Shown piece by piece: positions 4,674 through 11,104 of a stretch of DNA of 11,652 nt. The stretch's first letter is position 1. Every line of letters starts with the position of its first letter. The notes under the pieces were generated by a model. That model did no database searches, was not told the DNA's origin, and saw only the letters and a program-made list of their open reading frames with translations. Position numbers and translations under genes: made by a program. Source of the DNA: JBOGVA01 sp050692195 (GTDB lineage: Bacteria; Actinomycetota; UBA4738); contig JBOGVA010000099.1 of the NCBI GenBank assembly GCA_050692195.1, positions 1 to 11,652 of the forward strand, given 5' to 3'.

Positions 4674-6117
4674 CCCCCTCATCGTCCCCGTCCCCATCGC
4701 CACCGTTCGGAGGAGCCGCCGCCTCCATCGCCGCCGCGAGATTCGCCAGGGCCTGCTTCACTTGGTCGGCCCGCTCGGGGGACGTGATCTCCCCCTTTTC
4801 TACCATCTCGTCGACCTTGCCCCGTAGCTCGGAGAGCTTCTCGAGCGCCTTGTCCACATCTCCGTTCTCGAAGTCCCGAAGAGCCTTGTTCACCTCGCGT
4901 TCGATCTCGTTCGCTGCCCTCGGATGGATGTCTCCGGCGTCGACCCCGTCCTGCAGGACGCTCTCGAGGGCGGCGACGGCCGCGATCAGGCTGGGAACGG
5001 TGGTGCCCTCCGGAGGTGTCGCGGGAGGCGACGTGGGTTGGGCCGGAGAGGTGGTGGGCTGCTGGGGCGACCGATTGGTCCTATCGCCGAGGGGGGCTGC
5101 GATCACCACGGCGATGATGAACGCAAGCGCCAGGGCGACGGCCCCGATGAGGAGGGCCGTACGCCACTGCCGCATTCGGAGGTACCCACCGCCCGCCGCC
5201 GAAGAGGGCAGCGCCCCGGCCGGAGCGATCGGAAGCGGCTGGGTGCCCCCGCCTGCCGGAACGGGCTGGGTGGCAGCCGGCGAGGGGATCGGTGCTCCCA
5301 AGCGGACTCCCTCCAGGTCCCGCCGGAGTTCCTCCGCCGACTGATAGCGCTGGTCCGGATCCTTGGCCATGGCCCGCAGGACGACCGCATCGAGGGCGGG
5401 GCCGACGTCGGGGTTGAGACGAGAGGGGGGCGCCGGATCTTCATGGAGGTGCATGTGGGCAACGGCCACGGCCGACTCCCCCACGAAGGGGGCCTGGCCG
5501 GTCAGCATCTCGTAGAGAACCACGCCCAGCGAATAGAGGTCCGAGCGGGCATCCACGCGATCCCCCCGAGCTTGCTCCGGAGAGAGGTAATTGGCCGTGC
5601 CGAGCACCGTCGCGGTCTGGGTGATGGTATCGGAGGCCACGGCCCGGGCGATGCCGAAGTCCATCACCTTCACGCCACCATCGGGCGTGATCATGATGTT
5701 GGCCGGCTTCACGTCCCGGTGGACGAGCCCCTTGTCATGGGCAGCCGTCAGGGCCGAGCAAACGGACTCGGCGATCTCCAAAGCTCTGTCGGGGAGGATC
5801 CGCCCTTCGGCCTGCACGATCTCCTGGAGAACTCGTCCCTGAACGAACTCCATGATGATGTAGTGGATGCCGTCGTCCGAACCGGTGTCGAAGACGGCGA
5901 CGACGCTGGGGTGGTTGAGGCCGGCGGCCGCCTGGGCCTCACGCCGGAACCGCTCCACGAAGCTCGGGTCTGCCGCCAGGTGATCGGCCAGGACCTTGAT
6001 GGCCACCGGCCGATCGAGGGTCCGGTCGGTGCCTCGGTACACTCGAGCCATACCCCCCTGCCCCAGGGAGGCTTCGACGCGGTAGCGGCTGGAGAGCAGG
6101 CGCTTCTCGCTGATCAC
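4663..6117 (-). CDS. Transmembrane Ser/Thr protein kinase (PknB type) without PASTA repeats
   Basis: A 484-aa Hanks-type kinase that phosphorylates proteins on Ser/Thr. Numbering from GTG 6117: glycine loop GQGGMARVY 19-27, VAIK with K41, helix-C Glu about 60, catalytic HRDVKPAN 133-140, DFG 153-155, Thr-rich activation loop, and SPE 180-182. The kinase domain ends about 270. A Pro/Gly-rich linker precedes one membrane helix (about 321-343), then a Pro/Thr spacer. The outer part (about 375-468) is predicted helical and charged, not PASTA, and ends in an acidic Gly/Asp tail. I chose GTG 6117 because it overlaps the stop of the 38-aa gene as GTGA; GTG 6129 (four residues longer) has its purine run too close. 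All catalytic residues are present, so it should be active. It is the last gene of a larC, 38-aa gene, kinase operon. Confidence 0.93.
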   Translation of the reverse strand: MISEKRLLSSRYRVEASLGQGGMARVYRGTDRTLDRPVAIKVLADHLAADPSFVERFRREAQAAAGLNHPSVVAVFDTGSDDGIHYIIMEFVQGRVLQEIVQAEGRILPDRALEIAESVCSALTAAHDKGLVHRDVKPANIMITPDGGVKVMDFGIARAVASDTITQTATVLGTANYLSPEQARGDRVDARSDLYSLGVVLYEMLTGQAPFVGESAVAVAHMHLHEDPAPPSRLNPDVGPALDAVVLRAMAKDPDQRYQSAEELRRDLEGVRLGAPIPSPAATQPVPAGGGTQPLPIAPAGALPSSAAGGGYLRMRQWRTALLIGAVALALAFIIAVVIAAPLGDRTNRSPQQPTTSPAQPTSPPATPPEGTTVPSLIAAVAALESVLQDGVDAGDIHPRAANEIEREVNKALRDFENGDVDKALEKLSELRGKVDEMVEKGEITSPERADQVKQALANLAAAMEAAAPPNGGDGDGDDEGDGD

Positions 6118-6230
6118 AGCTCGCCGCACTCCCGAGTCGCCATCATCCGGCCGAGCTCGTTGGCCTCATCTGAGGTGAGGCCCACCGAATCGCGCTTCTC
6201 CTCGAGTTCCCTGAACCGTCGCTCATCCAT
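6114..6230 (-). CDS. Small charged protein, 38 aa, coupled to the kinase
   Basis: ATG 6230-6228 is preceded by a perfect AGGAGG (plus-strand cctcct 6238-6243) at 7-nt spacing. The product starts MDERRFRELEEKRDSVGLTS and continues DEANELGRMMATREC, two likely helices with a turn at GLTSDEA. It has no membrane segment. The stop TGA (6116-6114) overlaps the kinase GTG as GTGA, so the kinase is likely translated by ribosomes coming off this gene. The pattern FRELEEKR..LTSDEANELGRM resembles a type of small actinobacterial protein that I recall without a function. It could be an adaptor or regulator of the kinase, which is inference from coupling only. Confidence 0.7.
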   Translation of the reverse strand: MDERRFRELEEKRDSVGLTSDEANELGRMMATRECGEL

Positions 6231-6335
6231 GCTCGTTCCTCCTAGTTCAACCCCCAGGATCGTCGCTTCCCTGAAGCATTCCCCGATCCCGCGGATGGGA
6301 TACCCGCACCGGCCGGCCATCAATGCCTGACCCAC
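6231..6335. other. Spacer between larC and the 38-aa gene
   Basis: About 105 bases with the AGGAGG of the small gene at its left end. The frame of the small gene stays open upstream to a GTG directly after the larC stop and includes ECFREATILG, which faintly recalls the FRETTTLG motif of LarC C-terminal domains. The strong internal ribosome site argues that this stretch is not translated as part of the small protein, but it may be a decayed part of larC. Confidence 0.35.
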
Positions 6336-7355
6336 TCATCTGGATCGCCGCACGGTGGGCACCATCCGGATGTCGCCGAAGTCCTCGCATCGCCTGAAGA
6401 CCTCCAGGATCTGGTCCCGCCGCTCTGCCGGGGCCAGCGCAGACAGGGTGAGGCGGGCCTCGCCGCCGGGGCCCAGGGCGGTCGTGACCCAGACATCGGC
6501 GGCGCCGGCCTCCAGTATCTCCTCCATCAACCGGTCGCGCTCTGCCGGGTCGAGCCGATCGGTGCTCGACTCGATCAGGACGTCCGCGCCTTCCAGCATG
6601 TCGGCAAGGCTCGTTGACTGTCTGGCGCCGACGCCGGCTCTCTGTTGCTCGCCGATCACCACGCGCATCGCGTGAGGGAAGTCCAATCGCAAGTGTCCCG
6701 CCCCGTACCCGACGTGGTCGGCCCGCATGAGTGGCATGTCCCCGTAGCCCTCGGACACGGCCGTGAGGATGGCGGCGCCGGTGGCCGTGACCAGTTCCGC
6801 CGGGATGCCCCGCGAGTAGGTCGGAACCCCTTGGAGCAACTCCATGACGACTGGAGACGGGATGGGCATGATGCCGTGCTCCGTTCGCGCCATGCCGGTC
6901 CCGGTGGGAACGGTGGAGGCGAACACGCGCTCTACGTCCAGGAGGTGCAGGGCCAGCGCGCACCCGACGAACTCGACCACACAGTCCAGGTCGCCGTACT
7001 CGTGGAAGGTCACGAGCTCCGGGTCCTTTCCGTGGACGATCGCCGTCGCCTCGGCCAGGCGGCGATAGATGCGCAGGGCGGCCCGAAGGACTTCGGCGGG
7101 AAGCCCGGCCTCGTCGAGCAGGGCCCGAACGCCGGCATAGGTTCGGATGATGGCCTGCGGGCCGGACCGCACGTGGATCCGCAGGGCGGAGATGCCCCTC
7201 AGCTCGACCTCTTCGGTCTGCAGGGAGAACTCCTCGATCGGAAGCGCACCGATCGTCTCGGTGATCTCGGCGAGATCCGCGCCGGCGTGCACCAGGGCTC
7301 CCAGTGCCATGTCCCCGGAGATTCCCGAGAAGCAGTCGAAGTACGCGAGGCGCAT
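6336..7355 (-). CDS. larC: LarC-family nickel insertion protein (short C-terminus)
   Basis: LarC inserts Ni into pyridinium-3,5-bisthiocarboxylate mononucleotide, using CTP, to make the nickel-pincer cofactor of lactate racemase-type enzymes. Family signatures in the 339-aa product: YFDCFSGISGDM (5-16), FHEYGDLDCVVEFVG (117-131, usual form HEVGAxDxIVDIVG), HGIMPIPSP (160-168), ELVTATGAA (187-195) and GYGAG (216-220). Odd points: usual LarC is about 400 residues. Here the second-domain motif, normally ETNIDDM-P, is degenerate (IESSTDRLDP, 261-270), and the protein stops at about the place of the FRETTTLGVR motif. The CTP-binding domain is thus incomplete. No larA, larB or larE is in the window. 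ATG 7355 lacks a clear Shine-Dalgarno. It is the first gene of the minus-strand operon. Confidence 0.87.
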   Translation of the reverse strand: MRLAYFDCFSGISGDMALGALVHAGADLAEITETIGALPIEEFSLQTEEVELRGISALRIHVRSGPQAIIRTYAGVRALLDEAGLPAEVLRAALRIYRRLAEATAIVHGKDPELVTFHEYGDLDCVVEFVGCALALHLLDVERVFASTVPTGTGMARTEHGIMPIPSPVVMELLQGVPTYSRGIPAELVTATGAAILTAVSEGYGDMPLMRADHVGYGAGHLRLDFPHAMRVVIGEQQRAGVGARQSTSLADMLEGADVLIESSTDRLDPAERDRLMEEILEAGAADVWVTTALGPGGEARLTLSALAPAERRDQILEVFRRCEDFGDIRMVPTVRRSR

Positions 7356-7407
7356 CAGCGGGAGTGAGTCGGAGTGGGGGGTCCAGGGGTCGTCCTCCGT
7401 TCCCCCT

Positions 7408-7439
7408 TTCCCTGTCGACGGGAAGTCTCATCGTATACT
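7408..7439 (+). promoter_or_regulatory. Candidate promoter with inverted repeat for the DUF4446 gene
   Basis: TATACT (7434-7439) is a good -10 box, and a start near 7446 would give a leader of about 33 nt before ATG 7479. No good -35 is present; instead an inverted repeat TTCCC-tgtcgac-GGGAA (7408-7424) covers that position, as an activator or repressor site would. The GTATAC core is palindromic, so weak divergent activity toward larC is possible. This is the only clear gap between the divergent larC and plus-strand operons. Confidence 0.45.
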
Positions 7440-7478
7440 TCGGCTCACAACCGACCAAGCGTCTTCCCTTTGGCGATC

Positions 7479-8006
7479 ATGGCCTTTTCCAACAGCACCC
7501 TGTCCATCCTCGTTCTGGTCAGCCTTTCCGTGGCCGTGCTGGCCGTGCTCGTGCTCCTGCCCGCGGCGTTGCGGGATCGCACCGTCCGCGCTCGGTCGGG
7601 GGTCCCCGCGGACAAGCGGTTCGAGACCCTGATCGAGAGCCACGCCGCGTCGATCAAGCGCTTGGAAGCCGCCGTCCGCAAGCTGGCCGCCGGCGAACAG
7701 CGGCTGGCGGGGATGTCAGAGGGAGCCGTCCGGCACGTGGGCGTGGTTCGGTTCGATGCGTTCGAGGACATGGGAGGTCGGCTCTCGTTCTCGGCCGCGC
7801 TGCTGGACGGACACGGGAATGGGGTCGTGATCACCTCGATCAATGGGAGACAGGACACACGGTGCTACGCGAAACAGGTTCGGGGCGGGAGCAGCATCCA
7901 CAACCTTTCCGATGAGGAGCGGCAGGCCATAAGGGAGGCTCTGGAAGGTGTGCGGCCTCGGCCCGTTGCCGAGGTGCGCAGGGCGAAGGGGGGGCCAGGG
8001 GGGTAG
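7479..8006 (+). CDS. DUF4446 family membrane protein
   Basis: A 175-aa protein of the uncharacterised DUF4446 family. Residues 8-31 form a single membrane helix, about 45-75 a short coiled coil (IKRLEAAVRKLAAGEQRL), and about 85-155 the family core: VGVVRFDAFEDMGGRLSFS, AALLDGHGNGVVITSINGR, then CYAKQVRGGSS and LSDEERQAIREAL. The match to the family pattern is strong and length is typical. Function is unknown. ATG 7479 is chosen because the membrane helix follows directly; no Shine-Dalgarno is visible, and the upstream -10 box fits a short leader. It heads a plus-strand run with a bactofilin and serS. The Gly-rich end (KGGPGG) is encoded by a G-rich stretch. Confidence 0.88.
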   Translation: MAFSNSTLSILVLVSLSVAVLAVLVLLPAALRDRTVRARSGVPADKRFETLIESHAASIKRLEAAVRKLAAGEQRLAGMSEGAVRHVGVVRFDAFEDMGGRLSFSAALLDGHGNGVVITSINGRQDTRCYAKQVRGGSSIHNLSDEERQAIREALEGVRPRPVAEVRRAKGGPGG

Positions 8007-8041
8007 CACTCCGCGAAGCGGATGCGGACCCCCGGCGGCGA

Positions 8042-8064
8042 GCGGTCCGCCGCAGGCGGATCGC
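8042..8064. repeat. 10-bp stem-loop between the DUF4446 and bactofilin genes
   Basis: GCGGTCCGCC (8042-8051), loop GCA, GGCGGATCGC (8055-8064), with one G-U pair. It is a strong hairpin, but without a following T run. It may slow or partly end transcription from the upstream gene, or stabilise an mRNA end. Confidence 0.5.
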
Positions 8065-8147
8065 CGACGGACTCAAAGAGAGGGGTAGCGGCGATGTTCA
8101 GACGGAGCGAGGGCGAGCATCGACGGAATCATCGGCTCATTGATCCC

Positions 8148-8155
8148 AAGGAGGT
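8148..8155 (+). promoter_or_regulatory. Shine-Dalgarno deciding the bactofilin start
   Basis: AAGGAGGT lies 4 nt before ATG 8160. It is in frame inside a longer reading frame from ATG 8094, so it separates the two candidate starts and favours 8160. Confidence 0.7.
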
Positions 8156-8159
8156 ACGC

Positions 8160-8636
8160 ATGAAGGAGGGATCCGGCTCGGAGGTGACGGTGGTCGGCCA
8201 GGGCGCGCATCTGGAGGGAACGGTGGTCTCGGCCGGCTCCCTGAGGGTCGATGGCCGGGTGAAGGGCGAGATCAATGCCGAAGGCGACGTCGTCCTGTCG
8301 TCCAACAGCCAGGTCGAGGCGGACATTCGGGCGGAGAATGTCACCGTGGCCGGGACCTTCAAGGGAACCATCGTGGCCAGGGGAAGGACCGAACTGGCGC
8401 GAGGGGGGCGGGTGGACGGCAACATCACATCGAAGGCCCTTGTCGTGGCCGAAGGGGCCTTCTTCTCCGGTCAGTCCATCATGGACCAGCAGCGCGAGAC
8501 GTCTGGTGCCTCGCAGCGGCCTTCGGTTGGGGCCGGCCAAGAGCCTTCGCAGGCGGGTGAGGGCAGAGGATCGACGGTCCCTGGAGATGGGGAGGTCCCT
8601 GCAAGAGCGGACGCGGAGAGAACTCGAACGGGCTGA
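8160..8636 (+). CDS. Bactofilin
   Basis: A 158-aa polymer-forming cytoskeletal protein. The core (about residues 8-107) is a right-handed beta-helix built of short repeats rich in V, G and I: EVTVVGQGAHLEGTVVSAGS, LRVDGRVKGEINAEGD, ENVTVAGTFKGTIVARG, and finally LVVAEGAFFSG. The rest (about 110-158) is a disordered polar tail. Bactofilins assemble into filaments without nucleotide and place cell-wall or morphology proteins. I prefer ATG 8160 because it has a perfect AAGGAGGT and because third-position GC falls sharply upstream of it. ATG 8094 also has a fair GAGAGGGG and would add 22 residues starting MFRRSEGEHRR, like the MF-plus-basic membrane-targeting ends known in some bactofilins, so two forms are possible. 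The gene lies between the DUF4446 gene and serS, without an M23 peptidase partner. Confidence 0.88.
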   Translation: MKEGSGSEVTVVGQGAHLEGTVVSAGSLRVDGRVKGEINAEGDVVLSSNSQVEADIRAENVTVAGTFKGTIVARGRTELARGGRVDGNITSKALVVAEGAFFSGQSIMDQQRETSGASQRPSVGAGQEPSQAGEGRGSTVPGDGEVPARADAERTRTG

Positions 8637-8714
8637 CCTTCGGGCAGTAGAGTCCAAAAGACCCGAGTCGCGCTGGCGCGGCCCAGAGTTGGCTTGTCAC
8701 CGCACCGCCAGTTC

Positions 8715-8720
8715 GGAGGT
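8715..8720 (+). promoter_or_regulatory. Shine-Dalgarno pointing to a CTG start for serS
   Basis: GGAGGT followed by 6 nt (gagctc) and CTG 8727. No ATG, GTG or TTG lies at normal spacing in the serS frame. The next residues, LDLKAIR, match the usual beginning of SerRS (MLDLKxIR). Confidence 0.65.
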
Positions 8721-8726
8721 GAGCTC

Positions 8727-9998
8727 CTGCTCGACCTGAAGGCCATCAGGGCGGATCCGGACCCGTTTCACCGGGCTCTGGCCCGGCGAGGAGCGAGCGA
8801 AGACCTCGACCGCGCCCTCCGCCTGGATGAAGAGCGCCGAGCGCTGACGGTGCGGGTGGAGGCCCTGAGAGCCGAACAGAACCGCGGCTCGCGAGGGATG
8901 AGCTCCACGGATGGGGCCGAGCACCAAGCGCTCGTCCGGCGGATGCGCTCCGTGTCCGAAGAGCTCGAGAAGATCGAGCCGGAGCTGTCGCGGGTGGAGG
9001 AGCAACTCGCCGAGGTGATGGCCCGGCTTCCAAACGTCCCCGGCGACTCGGTGCCGGACGGAGCCTCCGAAGATGACAACGTGGAGATCCGCCGGTGGGG
9101 GGAGCCTCCTGAGTTCGACTTCGACCCCCGGGATCACGTGGCTCTGGGGGAAGCACTCGGCGTCATCGACATCGAGCGCGGGGTGAGGACATCGGGTGCT
9201 CGCTTCTACTACCTGACGGGGGCCGCGGTGCGACTCCAGTTCGCCATGGTCCAGTACGCGCTCGAGTTCACCGAGGGCCTCGGGTTCATGCCGGTCGTCC
9301 CGCCCGTCCTCGTCCGGGAGGAGGCGATGTTCGGTACGGGGTTCCTGCCAACGGACGAAACCCAGCTCTACGTGACGCGGGAGGACAACCTCTACCTGGT
9401 GGGGACCTCCGAGGTTCCCCTGGCCAATCTTCACGCGGGGGAGATCCTTGACCCCGGTGCGCTGCCAAGGCGATACCTGGGCTATTCCACATGCTTCCGG
9501 CGGGAAGCCGGCACGTACGGAAAGGACACCCGGGGGATCCTGCGGGTGCACCAGTTCGACAAGCTGGAGATGTTCAGCTTCGTCCTGCCGGAGCAGTCTC
9601 GGGACGAGCATGAACGCCTTCTTGCGTGGGAAGAAGAATGGGTGCGCTCTCTGGGTATCCCGTATCGCGTGATGAACGTGTGCACCGGCGAGCTGGGCGC
9701 ATCGGCGGCGAAGAAGTACGACATCGAGGCCTGGCTGCCCGGGCAGGGGAGGTATCGGGAGATCACGTCGACCTCGAACACAACCGATTATCAGGCGAGA
9801 CGAATGGGGTGTCGGGTGCGGCTGCCAGATGGGAACAGGCCGGTGCACACGCTCAACGCCACCCTATGTGCTGTGGGGCGAACGCTCATCGCCCTGCTCG
9901 AGAACGGCCAGCGCCGCGACGGCTCGGTGGTCCTCCCGGAGGTCCTGCACCGGTTCCTGCCCGAACGGCATCGGGTCCTCCAGCCGGGCGAATCGTGA
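8727..9998 (+). CDS. serS: Seryl-tRNA synthetase
   Basis: A class II synthetase that charges tRNA-Ser (and tRNA-Sec if present) with serine. With CTG 8727 as start the protein is 423 aa, the usual size. The N-terminal coiled-coil arm for the tRNA variable arm spans about 30-100. The catalytic core has TSEVPL (227-232), motif 2 with CFRREAGTYGKDTRGILRVH (256-275) followed by QFDKLEMF, and motif 3 HTLNATLCAVGRTLIALLEN (374-393) containing R385. Motif 3 departs from the common LNGSGLAVGRT: Ala, Thr and Cys replace the small Gly/Ser positions. The only standard start, TTG 8694, would add 11 residues and lacks a Shine-Dalgarno, whereas GGAGGT stands before CTG. The stop overlaps the start of the cyclase gene as GTGA. 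Confidence 0.93.
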   Translation: MLDLKAIRADPDPFHRALARRGASEDLDRALRLDEERRALTVRVEALRAEQNRGSRGMSSTDGAEHQALVRRMRSVSEELEKIEPELSRVEEQLAEVMARLPNVPGDSVPDGASEDDNVEIRRWGEPPEFDFDPRDHVALGEALGVIDIERGVRTSGARFYYLTGAAVRLQFAMVQYALEFTEGLGFMPVVPPVLVREEAMFGTGFLPTDETQLYVTREDNLYLVGTSEVPLANLHAGEILDPGALPRRYLGYSTCFRREAGTYGKDTRGILRVHQFDKLEMFSFVLPEQSRDEHERLLAWEEEWVRSLGIPYRVMNVCTGELGASAAKKYDIEAWLPGQGRYREITSTSNTTDYQARRMGCRVRLPDGNRPVHTLNATLCAVGRTLIALLENGQRRDGSVVLPEVLHRFLPERHRVLQPGES

Positions 9999-11104
9999 GG
10001 GAGATGCCGAGTCCTCGAAACGGGACAAGCGGGTCGGCCCGGTTGCCCACCGAGCGCGTCCTCTCCGAGATCATTCACTTCCTGGTCTCGGAGAGGTCCC
10101 CGGAGCGGGTGCTGGAGGCGGTCGCCGACGGCCTGCGCGAGATGGTGCCCCACGACACGCTGACGCTGTACCGGGCCGACAACGTGTTGCGCGTGCTCCG
10201 GCCGGTCCTGGTTCGAGACGCGTACGCCGAGGAGGTCCTGGCCGTCGGTCCTCTGCCGTTCGGCTACGGCATCACCGGAACGGCCGCCGAGAGCCGCCAG
10301 CCACAGCTGGTCGAGAACGCGCTGGTGGACCCGAGATCCGAGTGGATCCCCGATACGCCCGATGAGCCGGAGTCCATGATCGCGGTCCCTCTGCTGGCCG
10401 GAGACGAGCTCAAGGGGGTTCTCTGCCTTTACCGGCTGGGGGAGGGCAACCTGTTCACCCAGGAGGACTTCCTTCTGGCCATTCGCTTCGGGGAGATGGC
10501 CGCGTTGGCCATCGACAACGCCGACATCAGGGCCCGCCTGGAGAAGGAGGCCCTTACCGACCACCTCACCGGCCTCTACAACTACCGGTACTTCCACGAC
10601 CGGATCGCCGAGGAGATACGACGGGCTCGGCGAAGGAGCTCCACCGTGTGTCTGCTCATCTACGACATCGACGACTTCAAGCGGGTGAACGACACGAGGG
10701 GCCACCTGGTCGGGGACCAGGTGCTCAAGGAGGTGGCCGCGATCTCGAAGGAGACCTGCCGCGAGGAAGATGTGATCTGCCGTATCGGCGGAGAGGAGTT
10801 CGCCGTGATCCTGCCTCATTCGGCTGGTACGGACGCGGAGAGCCTGGCCGAGCGCCTCCGCGCGGCCATCGCCGCCTTCTCTTTCGGCGTGCCCGGGCGC
10901 ATCACCGTGAGCATCGGCGTGGCGGAGTGCCCCAAGGATGCGTCGCGACCGCGCGATCTGATCGCCTGTTCCGACGCCGCGCTGTTCCGCGCCAAGGCGG
11001 CGGGCAAGAACCGGGTCTCGGTGTACCAGGCGTCCGATTCGGGCGAGAGCGTCAGCGGCCGCGATGGTCTTCCGGTGGCGGACCCTGCTGCTCCTCCACC
11101 CTGA
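9995..11104 (+). CDS. GAF-GGDEF diguanylate cyclase
   Basis: A 369-aa cytoplasmic enzyme expected to make cyclic di-GMP from two GTP. Residues about 38-175 are a GAF sensor domain (ERVLEAVADGLREMV, later MIAVPLLAGDELKGVLCLYR). Residues about 185-345 are GGDEF: DHLTGLYNYRYF, the metal-binding IYDIDDFKRVND (D224), RIGGEEF active site (265-269) and SIGVA. An RxxD product-inhibition site (R256, D259) stands five residues before GGEEF, so feedback control by c-di-GMP is likely. There is no membrane helix. GTG 9995 overlaps the serS stop (GTGA); ATG 10004 is possible but its purine run is too close. The C-terminal 25 residues are disordered and encoded over the tail of the convergent DUF421 gene. 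The GAF ligand is unknown. Confidence 0.92.
   Translation: MREMPSPRNGTSGSARLPTERVLSEIIHFLVSERSPERVLEAVADGLREMVPHDTLTLYRADNVLRVLRPVLVRDAYAEEVLAVGPLPFGYGITGTAAESRQPQLVENALVDPRSEWIPDTPDEPESMIAVPLLAGDELKGVLCLYRLGEGNLFTQEDFLLAIRFGEMAALAIDNADIRARLEKEALTDHLTGLYNYRYFHDRIAEEIRRARRRSSTVCLLIYDIDDFKRVNDTRGHLVGDQVLKEVAAISKETCREEDVICRIGGEEFAVILPHSAGTDAESLAERLRAAIAAFSFGVPGRITVSIGVAECPKDASRPRDLIACSDAALFRAKAAGKNRVSVYQASDSGESVSGRDGLPVADPAAPPP

Noticed and set aside
4924..6330. Long 468-codon plus-strand open frame opposite the kinase
   Set aside because: It is a high-GC shadow of the kinase gene, with low-complexity Arg/Gly/His composition and no motif; the kinase motifs on the minus strand are unambiguous.
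6231..6335. Longer 73-aa version of the small protein starting after the larC stop
   Set aside because: A perfect AGGAGG at 6238-6243 serves the internal ATG 6230, and in this frame the ribosome site itself would be translated (ELGGTS).
6247..7458. 403-codon minus-strand frame overlapping larC
   Set aside because: Arg/Gly/Pro/His-rich shadow of larC without motifs.
8042..8064. Hairpin as a classical intrinsic terminator
   Set aside because: The stem is strong but no T run follows on either strand, so only a stem-loop is reported.
8694..8726. TTG 8694 as the serS start
   Set aside because: It has no Shine-Dalgarno and adds 11 residues before the canonical N-terminus; GGAGGT with CTG 8727 fits better, though proteomics is needed to settle it.
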